From: Yamagishiella unicocca
Lineage: Eukaryota; Chlorophyta; Chlorophyceae; Chlamydomonadales; Volvocaceae
DNA length: 64,000 bases
Direction: 5' to 3'
Assembly (NCBI GenBank): GCA_003116995.1
Contig: BDSL01000025.1
Location: 434,001-498,000, forward strand
A program made the translations under genes and the position numbers. Position 1 is the stretch's first letter. Every line of letters begins with the position of its first letter. Positions 22,917-33,394 of this stretch are shown here, in pieces. The notes beneath the pieces are model-generated. The model had not been told where the DNA came from, made no database searches, and was given only the letters and a program-made list of their open reading frames with translations.

Positions 22917-24725
22917 AATTCTGGTTCCGGTCCTGGTTTTGAATGGGAATAGAACAATCGTATACCTCTCCTCTTTCTGTGGAGCAGTTTATTAGAACGT
23001 GGAAGTCATGCCGGTTACATCCCTGCGCAGACGCACCACGCACGGCACGGCACAGCACGCACATCACGTGCGCACGCACGTTTTGTGAGCACCGTTATCC
23101 TTTAGATTACACCGAGTACAACCTAACAAAGTAATCATTCGGCGTGCTCGGTCCTTGTGAATGGAGTGAATTGGTATGGGGGCGGCCTGCGTACGTACAA
23201 GTGTGTTGACTGCATACGGGGATTGCCCGAGCCAGGACTGTGTCGCGACCCAGTAACGCTGCGGACTGCGCCTGGCACGCTGTGGCCGGGGGGCTGGCTA
23301 CACTAAACCCAGGGCCTCCTTGGGTTGCAAGGTCGCTGTGCGCCCTCACACCTCCTACCAAGACACGCGGGATTTACATCCTCGATCATCGTTGCCGGCC
23401 GCACCGCCTACAACTTGGCACCGTCGTGCCTTAGGAGACCCAGCGGAGCGCACGGGAGCTTGATGGCCTGCTCCACGCTAGCCGCAAGGCCCAGCGCGTG
23501 ATTCGGGATCGGTCCGTCACGACGCAACTGACAACAAAAGGCCGAACCGATGGGATGCAACAGGATGCAATTGCCGTGTGATACATTGCGCGACGCCCAG
23601 ACTCGATGCCTAGCTGACAGGTCGCGCTAGCCTGACCGCCCGGCCCGCACCGCTATAGTTAGGTGACCGCTACCGCACGAATCGCTCGAGTTAGTCGTGT
23701 CGTTATGAGGGGCCCATGATGCTGCGGCTCCGTCCGCGGAGCGCAGGACTGCGTGCTAATATGGCCTTCCAGCCGAGTATCGATATGGGGTTCAGCAGCA
23801 GGTGATCAACCCCTCACTATCGTATGCTCACGTCTGAGGGGCAAGGAGCAGAACCCCCAGGCCCCAGGTCACCATCCACCACCAGATAATCCCGGTAGTT
23901 GCACCGCCCTGAAGATGTCTGCGTCACGTGCAAGCTACCTGGCCAACGTCATTCCAAGCTGGCTACCCTTTTACTACGGAGGGCTTAGCCTAGTACTAAA
24001 GCAGGCGTGGCGCCAAGCCATCCGGCACTGCAAGCCGATGTGGCCAAGCTCGAAGTTGTCCACCCTGCACGAAAAGCCGCATTGCACGAGTCGAAGGCAA
24101 CGCGCCCGCTCCCGTTCGTGGAACGGTAGCATACGAGGTCCAAGCATTTACCAAAAATCCCGATCCCTAGGTTGCGACGTCGCCTTGCGCCAAATCGTGC
24201 TCCCAATTCGGCACAGCTGCCCTGCTTTATTTCTGACATAGGTGAGGGCGAACCAGCGACCGACAGCCGCGAAGACCAATGGTGCAGACCGCGGAGACTC
24301 GGGCGATGCACCAGTTCCACCAAACCGCTCATTTCACAGCGCGACGGCCCAGGGGAATGTCATCGTCATCACTCTCCTCCAAGCCACCGTCCGTGAACGC
24401 TTTATCCTGCACCGAGAGTGGTGGGCGAAAAGCACGGGCACACTGATTCGGGAGGCACATCACTCCTTTCTTTATACCGGTACCTGTGTAACTTCGCGGC
24501 TCAGCGGTAAATTACCCATACATTTTTCATATATAACACATGGTCGCACAGCGTAGAGTGCTGCTCTTGTCCCGATGCAATTCACCGAATACCAACTTAC
24601 GCGGGGAATCTGCACGTCTGCACCGGTGCACCTGTGCCATGTCCACCCTGCTGCGGCTGCCTTGCTCGCCAACCGGCTGTCACGACGGGAGCCGCCCCCA
24701 ATGGCCCCAATGGTCCGGCTGCTGG
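22917..24725. other. Intergenic, no recognisable gene
   Basis: 1.8 kb between the TTC4-like start and the 3' end of the next gene. No conserved motif, tandem array or RNA gene was seen on either strand. The last exon of the neighbouring Lys-rich gene could extend into the right part if 24726 is not its true end. Confidence 0.4.
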
Positions 24726-27362
24726 CTAACATCCTCCCGTTCCCTCTCTCAGACCCCACGCCCCCACCTGTCCCTTGACTGGTCGCTTCTTAGCAGCCGC
24801 CGCCCCGCTGCTCCCCGGGGGCTTGGACCCAGCCGCAGCCGGCTTCGCCGCAGGCTTGCCTCCCGGCTTGACCTTGGCGATCGGCTCGTCATCATCATCT
24901 TCCTCCTCCTCCTCATCGGCGCTGCTGCTAGCCTCGTCCTCCTCGTCGCTGTAGCGCGCACGCGTCTTCTTGGGCGGCGATATGGCTGGGCACAGGGAGC
25001 CAAGTCGTAGGAAGTCGCGTCAGGACATGAAAGGAAGAGATGGCGTGCGAACATGCCTGCAGCCTGTGCAGCAGTCGCTTACACCTCCATCACATCGAGC
25101 CTAAACAGAGAACGTGGCGCGCCAACTGCGCGGTCACGCAGACGCCGTTAATAGTGCGACGAAGGTATATTTCGTGTTCCTCCTGTACTTTTTCCGCAGG
25201 AACCTAAAATTCTAGTGGATGTGCTTCATCACCCCTCCCACAGGATCCCACCGACAACCGAGTGCGAGGATACCCGCCAGCCTGTCTTTACCACCGAGGA
25301 CATCGGCACAACCCCGTCCACCTTCGCGACGGACCACTTGACAATGTGTTGCTCCACCCGGGTCTTCTTGCTCACCTTGTTTTTGCTTCTTAGCTGCAGG
25401 CGCCTTCTCTGCTGGCCGCCGAGTCTTTGTGGCTGCGGCCTTGACGGGAGACCTGCCACCCACATGCAGCAAGCGCATCAGCACGCAGCGAGCAAGCCCG
25501 GCAGAGCGCATAACTCCCACACCGATGGCTGGGCCCGTGCGCTGCCCGCTTGACTCCGTGTACGGACAACTACAGCGAGAACTCACTTCATTGAGCCTGC
25601 GGCTGACTTCTTCCTCAGTTGCGTTGCCAGCTCCTCCGCCACCTCCCGAGAAAGCAACCCATGTATGAGGCACCTGCGCAGATGGCAGCACCGATGACAG
25701 GACCGATGGGACGCAACGCAAAGAACCTGAAGGCGATTAACAGCACGCCAAGTGCAGAACAGAACGAGAAGGCGGACAACAGCACGTCACGTGGCGCCCA
25801 GCACCGGGAGCAGGACCGTAGGTGATTGCAGGGCGCACATGCGGTTCGGCGTGGCTCAGTAACATCCCGCACCAATTAAGTGGCAAGAGCCGACAACCGC
25901 GAATCACCGCGCTTTGCAAACACATTTCAGCCCTATACTTGTGTTGGGTTCACCTAGGCTTGCATGACTTCCACCGAGAGCAAACAGCCACAATTTTGCC
26001 TTACACCGGTATTCGTCTTCGCCATGATTGACTTTACCCATTATGCGGTGTTGCTAGTTCAGCAAGAGCGACCCAGCTGCCGTGCTTCCCAAGCCCGCAC
26101 CACCATCTGGATTCCACAGGTGGGATCCTTTCGTCATCTCGAGGCTTTTGTCCCAACCCCGCCTGTGTTCAGGAGGTTGCCCCTCCACCGTGTTCAGGAT
26201 GTTCCATTCACCGTGCCATCGCGAATGCTGGCAGCCCCTGGTAAGGCAGCCCCTTGTGACTAAGACGTCGCGCTCTGTCCCCCTTCTTCACCACACGCGT
26301 GCGCACCATTTGCTGTCATCCAGATCATCTTTCCAAAATGCGACCACAACACCGCGGCACCGGTCTCGCGGCGCGACTTAACTTCAGGTGCTGGCTGCGC
26401 AAGCAGCTTGCGAGATGAGAGCGACCCAGCGCCTTAGGGTTTCCCGAGATGCTAGCTAGCTTAGACCGCAGGATTGCCTCGATCCCCACGGCCCACGCTG
26501 CTCACCATTTTTTCCCCATTTCACTATCAGGCCGCTGCTCAAGCAGAGACGTGTAGAACTTCCGCAAGGCGTCCGTCTACAGTCAGGACACGTGGGCATG
26601 GAAATAGTCGTTGGGACCTTGAGCGCGGCTTGTGGGTGTCGGTCAGACCATATCCGGTCGCCAAAACGCCTCCGCGCCTCCACTCTTCCATCAACTACGA
26701 AACGCCCCTTGCGACGACCCCCTAACAGCATCATGTGATCTTCCATCTCCCTGTGTGTTCTTGTCGTCAGCTCCCCACGTTTCTCCCAGATACCCTCGAC
26801 GCACCTCTGGTGGCGCCTCGCGTGTTTGACCCGGCAGGTCATACTCTTTTTTCTCTTTGGGTTGCTTGGTTTCATCCTTGGCTTTCTTACCATCGCCCGC
26901 CGCTTTGCCGTTCTGTGCCCCGCCGTCACCCGCAGCAGCAGGCTTTCCTTTGGCGGCGGGTGGCTTCTTGTCCTGCTCTTTGGCCTTGGAGACCTTTGCC
27001 CCCTGGGTGTCCTCCTCCTTTACCTCCGCTTTCACGGCCGCTGGTTTGGCTGATGTTGGCTTAGCTGCCGCTGGCTTGGCTGCCGCTGGCTTAGCCGCCG
27101 CTGGCTTAGCCGCTGCTGGCTGCGGACAAGGGAAGGGACGGCAGTCCGACGGTCGACGTTCCGGGTCAAGCACTTGTTACTTTTACGGCAACTCACCTCC
27201 TGCTTAACCGCTGGGGCAGCAGCGCCTCCTGCGCGTCAATGGAATGCCAGCGCCAGCAGATCGTCAGACCAGTAATTGAAAATGTACCACGAAAGGTTGC
27301 AAATCCCTCACCCTTAGGCTTAGCCCTGACAACCAGAGGCGCGTCATCATCACTATCAGACA
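24726..27362 (-). CDS. Lys/Ala-rich acidic protein with an FYTSL-type motif, partly resolved
   Basis: Supported exons: 27362-27311, 27228-27197, 27119-26805, 26576-26506 (phases consistent). Later exonic pieces lie around 25665-25590, 25455-25385 and 24990-24726 but their joins are not resolved. The start MSDSDDDAPLVV is acidic. Exon 3 is a run of PAAAK repeats, then Lys/Glu/Asp-rich sequence ending EYDLPGQTREAPPE. Exon 4 encodes LRKFYTSLLEQRPDSEMGKK, a short block I believe is conserved in plant and algal proteins of unknown function, though I cannot name the family. The C-terminus has an Asp/Glu tract (SADEEEEEDDDDEP) and a basic KPAAKPAAAG tail. Composition suggests a nuclear or nucleolar protein; no enzymatic motif is visible. 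Confidence 0.55.
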
Positions 27363-28640
27363 TTATGGAATTGAAATCAAACTCCGGCGTTAGCTCGTTC
27401 TTTCAATTTACCAAGGTCCACTACGCGTGCGCAGTCTCCTCAAGTGGCTTAACGTTTGAGACTGAAGTTAGGTACACTGCAAACAAAGCAAAGTTGTCGA
27501 TTGTCCGAAATTCTGTTGTCGGCCACCAGTGTACGACGCCGCAGCCGGCTCTCTGCTTTGCTGCTTACCTGCTTTCCATGATTCTATGTTTCCATCGCTT
27601 GTTCACGACTTGAAGAACTGTACGGATGATATCAGTGAATATCTGCTTATTACCGCAATACAATTGTCTTTGTAGTTGACCCCGTTGGGGCACCCCTCGG
27701 CCCTCTGCCCCCCTCTCACTGTCAGCTGCACCTTAGCCCAGAGTTGCAATCTACCAGGAAATCAGCCACGTAAAGGCGATGAATCAGAATGCGTTAGGTG
27801 TACTTGCGTATTGGCTGCAAGTTTGGTTTAACCCAACCAAACCCAATGAGTGCGTCTTCTGCGCCTCGTTAATGCTCTGCAAAGCCTGGCAACACCCTGC
27901 CCTGTCAGCTTACTCCCCCTTTGAACGTAATATGAAAACATACTTTGTCGAATTCGACGGGGATCACATCAGTGACCTATGACGTACGACATGGAGGCGG
28001 CACGCCACACAGTGTGTCTTAAGCGTGTGTCAAAATGCGTGTGTTGGAAGCGTGTGTTGGAAAGCGAGAAAGCTGCCCAGACGCGGCGGTAGGCGCAGGA
28101 CTGGCCCCGAAAGCAACAGCAGAAGGATCTACTGGCAACCACGCCGAAAAGGCAGAGCACAGACCTGTGTCCAGCGGCCCCCGCCAGGCTCGGTGATAGG
28201 CCCAGGATCGGTCTCTCCTAAGGTGCCGACTTTCCTTCCCACCATCCCGTGCATGCCTTTCCAGCACTACGCTGAAACTTGCGGGAATGCCGGCATCGTG
28301 AGTTACACAGATCGCTGTGACAGAAGCCTCGCCATGCCGCCAAAATGTCACGGCTAAGCCTACCCTTAAAATGAGGTCACGTTGGTACATGCTGGATATA
28401 ACCGATACGACTGTGCGCTTGACTTCAGCCCCTAGTGTTGGCTACTGCGACTGCTTAGCCTCTTGTGGGCAACGTTTCTGGGTGTTTACAATCCCGTCGC
28501 ATGGTCGGGTCGATGGACCCTGACCAACCTCGGTACGTCTTGGTTCGCAGCCGGTCCGCTGTTCACCCGCGGTCTTCTCGTCCTGGGTATTGGAATCAAT
28601 ACCTTCGCGCAGCAGTTAGTACTACAGTTGCCTAAAGGCC
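27363..28640. other. Intergenic, 5' region of the Lys-rich gene
   Basis: Upstream of the ATG at 27362. No conserved coding frame. A plus-strand frame at 28463-28648 has a hydrophobic middle (AAGPLFTRGLLVLGIGIN) but no recognised homology. Promoter elements were not identified. Confidence 0.4.
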
Positions 28641-28693
28641 TTCAGTAACGTGCAATGTACTGTCGCTGCTGGTGGAGACTTCCCGGCGGGAGC

Positions 28694-28844
28694 ACGCGGG
28701 AGGCACTGGGCAGCGACCTCATCAACCCCAACAATCAAGCAGCTGCAGGCGTTCCTGCAGGGCGAGTGGGTGCCAAGCCGCAAGGCGGTGTTCCCACCCC
28801 GGGACCACATCTTCGAGGCATTCGACGCCTGCCCCTGCGACCAG
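28694..28844 (+). pseudogene. Isolated uracil-DNA glycosylase (UNG) exon fragment with a frameshift
   Basis: 28731-28844 reads as an exon ending in a GT donor and encodes LQAFLQGEWVP, SRKAVFPPRDHIFEAFDA and CPCDQ. This resembles the segment of family-1 uracil-DNA glycosylases just before the catalytic GQDPYH loop (compare the L..F....V(F/Y)PP...IF.AF...P pattern). Directly upstream, 28694-28729 encodes TREALGSDLINP in a different frame, which fits the preceding helix of UNG; one extra A at 28730 separates the two. I found no GQDPYH or HPSPLS coding sequence in the following kilobase, so the rest of the enzyme is missing. It is therefore probably a relic. An alternative is a real gene whose other exons I failed to see. 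Confidence 0.5.
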
Positions 28845-28859
28845 GTGTAGATTCTACCG

Positions 28860-29997
28860 CTGCAAACTGCCGTGATTTGCAACTAGCGACCGTCTTGGAC
28901 CTGCATGGGCCAAGCCCTGTGCGTGGGCGATCGGCCGATGCTAGCTTCTTAGGATGCACTGATAGGTCGGGTTGTGCAGGAAGGAGCCTGGGAGAATAAT
29001 TCCTGCTTGGGGCGGGGAGGACAGCTCTGCTGGCGGGAAGCCTGTAGACCGAGGAATCCCGGAGTGTAACGGCGGCCAGTAATCAGTCCCAGATATAACA
29101 ATATTTGCTAAGACTAGAGATGCTGTTGAAGGGATGGGAGCGCAGCCCGGGGGGGTGGGCGCAAATCCGTACTATTTCCCAAGGGGTGGTTCGACGCGCA
29201 CACAACCTTTACGAAACACCATAAGGTGACCTTTGAGATTGTATGGACTAGTTCGAGTTCCACCCAGTGGTCCTTGGAAGCATCAGTTGTTGTACGCCGT
29301 ACTTCGACAGGTGCATTGATTAATGCAAGCAGCAAGTCATGTTTGATACCTCATCTGGAATAGCTTATTACTTGCGACGATCATCGATACCCATAGGATT
29401 TCAATCTGCATTACGCGACGTGGGGCCACCTACAGTTACTCTTGTACTTTGTGGACTTCGATAATTCATCGGGCGCTTAAGCGTGAGGCAGAGGTTGCAT
29501 CGTAGTCACCGTCTGCAGCGATGGAGGGCGAGCGGTAAGCCTGCAGGCCCTGGACGCACAGGCGGCGACATGCGTAGCTTGCCTTTACCTGGACACCCTT
29601 ATCCAATGCAGAAATGATCTGAAAAACAGCGCCCTTACTTTGTACTACCAGCAAAGATCGCAATCAGCAAGGTGAGGTTCCGCGGCCGCGCGCTGAGAAT
29701 GCATTTGCGTCACATTACAGCACTTCGCTCCTTGCCCACTGCGACTTTGGAAAGCATCGGTCATCACTTCCATCTGCCGCAACTGGGACGTGCACGCTGT
29801 GTGTGGAATATACTTTGCTTCTAAGGAAAAAACTCTTGCGAATCCTGCGCAGGCCTTTGCCGGCCCGTGTGCCTGCGGGTCCGGGGTCCAAGCTTATTGG
29901 CAGCGTGCACACACACGTGTATGATGAACGCCCTTCAGCTTCGAAGCTTTCTGGTGGCGAAGCACCGAGCACAAGTGAGCAAGCTTGGGCACCAACC
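28860..29997. other. Region between the UNG fragment and the 199-aa gene
   Basis: No conserved coding sequence on either strand. It should hold the promoter and 5' UTR of the gene starting at 29998. An in-frame open stretch runs upstream to 29803, but the first plausible conserved-looking ATG is 29998. Confidence 0.4.
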
Positions 29998-31319
29998 ATG
30001 ACTGCCAGCAGCCTGCGGACGACTGGTGGAGGGCTTTACAAGACCAAGAAGGTCGTCTATTGGACCGGACGAGGTAAGCGCGGCTTTAGGCTTTTCATGC
30101 CGCGATTACTGGCAGACGTACCCAGCGGGTATGTGTCAGAGGTTGCAGGCACTACTCTTTCTTGCGCTATTGGTGCTCGTCTAGTCAACTGCTGGCCGTA
30201 ACCTGCGAGCTCCGTCCACGAAGTCACTCTAATAGCATACCTCCGTCAGTGCAACTCGTGTTCACAAGGACAGCGAGGTACTCGCATCCCGTTCCACGCG
30301 AGCCGCTGCTGACTCTCACAAATGTGCGGCCTCCGCAGACCATCACATCGTCGATGCCCCGGACGTGCCTGATTCTCAGTTCAGCTGGCACCCTCCGCAC
30401 CTAAAGCAAGGCGATGTTGCGCCCGGACCCCAGCTGGCAGTGCGCGAAACGGCCGGGGCGTCCCGCATCAAGCTAATTGGATCCAAGTACAGGTGGGGAC
30501 GCGGCCTGGGGTCAGATAACGAATAGTGCCCAGCAGTTGTCATGCGCCTACAAGGCGTACAGTGCCTCTACATGTGCTCATGTTCCGTCACCTTCGCACT
30601 TGCTAATGCTGCCGCACTCTGTTCGCTTGCTGTAGGTACCTGCCCACCATGGAGCCCATGGGCACGAGCATGTGGGCCGTGAGCCCCGAGGAGGCGAACC
30701 TGTACGGCAGCGTTGGCAGCAACACATGGGGAAGCAGCGGCGTAGCAGGACCGGGCGCGACGGGCGAAAAGCCGCGTCCGCTCACTGCTACGGGGCCTTA
30801 CGGCAGTAGCATGGACGCCTACGCGAAGCAGCGTGTGATGGGCTACAAAGAGTGAGTGGGAGTTGGTTGCGCCGCTTGAGACGCAGTTGGATGGAATGGA
30901 GTGAGGACTGTAAGGAGAAAATGTATGCGGGGCCTGTCGTGCGCCAAGGAGGACACCCGATGCCCGCAGAAAGCTCACAGTATCCAGCTGTCACTACTGG
31001 TGGTGGGGGCGCTGTGGTATATTCCAGCAACCCAGATTGAGTACTCCCTAGGAGAGGCCCTGCCCTGGACATAGGTCTTACAGCAACATGCCAACATGCC
31101 CTGGACATAGGTCTTACAGCAACATGCCATCGAGTACTTACTATTGCTGCTGCCTCTGACCGTAGGTACGAAGCCACCACCAAGCTACTCAACGGTGTCG
31201 GCAGCTGGGAGCGGACCCAACGGCACCTTACCTCGTCAATGGATGTTGGGCGCCCGTCCAAGCTGCTGTCATTTGCGCAGCAGACCTCCTCTTTCCGAGG
31301 GCTCAACATCGCCACGTAG
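29998..31319 (+). CDS. Unrecognised 199-residue protein, 4 exons
   Basis: Exons: 29998-30073, 30339-30492, 30636-30851, 31166-31319; every junction is GT-AG and the phases close to 199 residues plus stop. I do not recognise the family. The N-terminus is basic (LRTTGGGLYKTKKVVYWTGR). A Pro/His/Asp segment follows (DVPDSQFSWHPPHLKQGD), then a Gly/Tyr/Pro-rich middle with short aromatic motifs (MGTSMWAVSPEEANLYG, TGPYGSSMDAYAKQRVMGY), and a Ser/Thr-rich end (SFAQQTSSFRGLNIAT). There is no signal peptide, membrane segment or catalytic motif. The small size and repeated short Gly-Tyr-Pro motifs resemble structural axonemal (microtubule inner) proteins, but that is only a guess. Confidence 0.7.
31061..31130. 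repeat. Tandem duplication, about 35 bp
   Basis: CCCTGGACATAGGTCTTACA followed by GCAACATGCC occurs twice in the last intron of the 199-aa gene. Confidence 0.9.
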
Positions 31320-33394
31320 TCTTACTTATGCGCGCGTGTGTAGAGCGTCGACTTGGCGTCTGCCTGGCCTGCGAAACGGCTCAAAGTGTAGTTTACGTGA
31401 TATTGAGCGGCAGTCCGTCCGAAGGCATGAGTGACAGTCCGTCGGAAGGCATCAAGGCCCGCGGGAGGCGCCGACAGTGCCTCTTGACGGCAGCACCGAA
31501 TGTGCCAGGGGTTGGCATTTCTTAGTAGCTAGCATAGTGGCTGGTGGGTTTGGTGTCGGTTTGGGGATGGACGGACGAAGGGGCGCAGTAGCAAAGCAGT
31601 GTTGTGAGGCTGAACTGATTTCTTGAGTTGTGAAATGTTTCGTGAGCGGCGCCTCAGGCGGCCCCCAATGGGGTCGGCTCGCGCTTGCGCGCGCCTGCTC
31701 GCGGGAGGATGCGGAAGTCCGGATATGTGCATGTTACTGGGGACATAAGGGGTGCTGCGCACAAGCTGGCCTGTGACTGCTGATGAGGTATGGTGGCTAA
31801 GGGTAGGGAAGAAGAGATGGCACGGGGCTGTGTTTTTATCTGTGTTGTGTGTGGCGGAGGTGATGCGAGGCTGCGTTTTATCTGCGTTGTTGGCAAACCG
31901 TGCAACCAAGTACGGGTGCCGATCGAGTTTCATTTGGCCTAAGCCGCGTGTCGGGTTCCTTCTCGCTTTGGCGTTTCTTTAAAACGCACTGGAAGCGATG
32001 TTTTCTTCTCTTTAAGCATGTCAGGTTACTCATGGGTTATTGGCTAGCGTTATGTAATGACGTATGCTGTTGCAGGCGAATGGGAATCCGCAGGCGTTTG
32101 CCCAGCACCCACGCGAACCGCTGAAAAGGCAACCTGTAACTACGCGGACAACACACCACGCGTACCTCAAACACACGCACATCATTGCCATCATCGCTCA
32201 CTTGCCTCCCTCCGCCGGATCGCATTCCGCTTTGTTCATTTTCCCTTGTGGAGTGTCGGCTTGGCATACACAAATTCAATCGCGAGCTGGGCAGTCTCCT
32301 CCGGTGTCATCCGGTGCAATCGCTGGGACAGACAGGGCCGGGCTTTCGTTTTGCTACCTTTTTCGTTTCTTCCCGTCATTTTCCTTTGATCCAAACCAAC
32401 GTGTTGCCATGTCAGCGGACCGTCAAGGAAACGGCCAGAGCATAGCGGTTTGCTCGGTCCAGAAAGGCCGCCGTAGCCGCCGTATTCGTTACAGAATATG
32501 CCCAAGGCATGCCTGTAACGACCATGAATTCAGGCCTCGGGGAGCACGCCTGCAGCGTCTGCTGTCTGCATTCAGGCCCCGCCTCCTCCCAGGTCCCGAG
32601 TGCGCTCGCAGCCGGCCTGAGCACACGTGCCTATCCACCCCCCCGTGACAAACACGCGCGCCTTGCCCTGCCTCCCTTACCCTGCCTCCCTTGGCCTCGC
32701 AAACAATTGTCAACGTCATCAAGGATGTCATCAAGGATGCGTAATACTGCTGGCGCCAAGTACGTGTGGTACCGCAATTGCGCTACCATATTAAAGCCAT
32801 ACCCCGTGCGCACGTGCGCGCAGCCCTACCGCCGTACAGCCACGTGTCGTCTCGAATGCTAACGGTGTCATGCAACTCCCCCGGTACGGGCGGCTACTCG
32901 CACATGCACGCCCGCTCGATACACATACACGAAGTCATTCCCTCCCGTCATCAAGTCATCGAGTAGTCGTCCTCGTTCAGAGCGGAGGAACGCCTGCGTG
33001 GTGTCGTCTGGGCTCCCCGTCTACCACGCACGTCGTAGCTGACCATTCGGGCGAAGCCGACCAGACCGGCGGACGCAGCACTACGGTGCTACGCCAGGGA
33101 CCCTCCTCACGTCCTCAGCTGCACCCTCGGCCCTTACCCATCCTGCCAAACGTTCCCTAATCGGATTCACTTCGCAGTGCCGACCCACGGGTCTCCCCTC
33201 ACCCCCCCCTTCCCTCCCCCTCCCTCGCCCCCGCCACCGACGGGCCACACCCACAGGTTTCCCGGTAGTCAACCCAAACCTCCCGGCGCATGCACACTCA
33301 ACCGCGTGTCCGAAAGCTATTCGCCAGCTAGCTCCTGCCCTCCGTTTCCTATGTCATGTAATCGGGTCTTCTCGCCCCCACCCAACCCAACGGC
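31320..33394. other. Convergent 3' intergenic region
   Basis: 2.1 kb between two convergent stop codons. No conserved coding sequence. Two copies of the dispersed element core sit near its right end (33176-33200, CCGACCCACGGGTCTCCC, and 33247-33265, CACCCACAGGTTTCCCGG). Confidence 0.45.
33176..33265 (+). repeat. Two copies of the dispersed element outside an intron
   Basis: AGTGCCGACCCACGGGTCTC at 33176 and CCACACCCACAGGTTTCCCG near 33247, both plus strand, 3' of the ANKRD13-like stop. These are the only clear copies I saw outside introns. Confidence 0.5.

Noticed and set aside
28463..28648. Plus-strand frame with a hydrophobic middle (AAGPLFTRGLLVLGIGIN) just before the UNG fragment
   Set aside because: No recognised family, no clear splice partners, and it is in a different frame from the UNG segment; probably a chance open frame.
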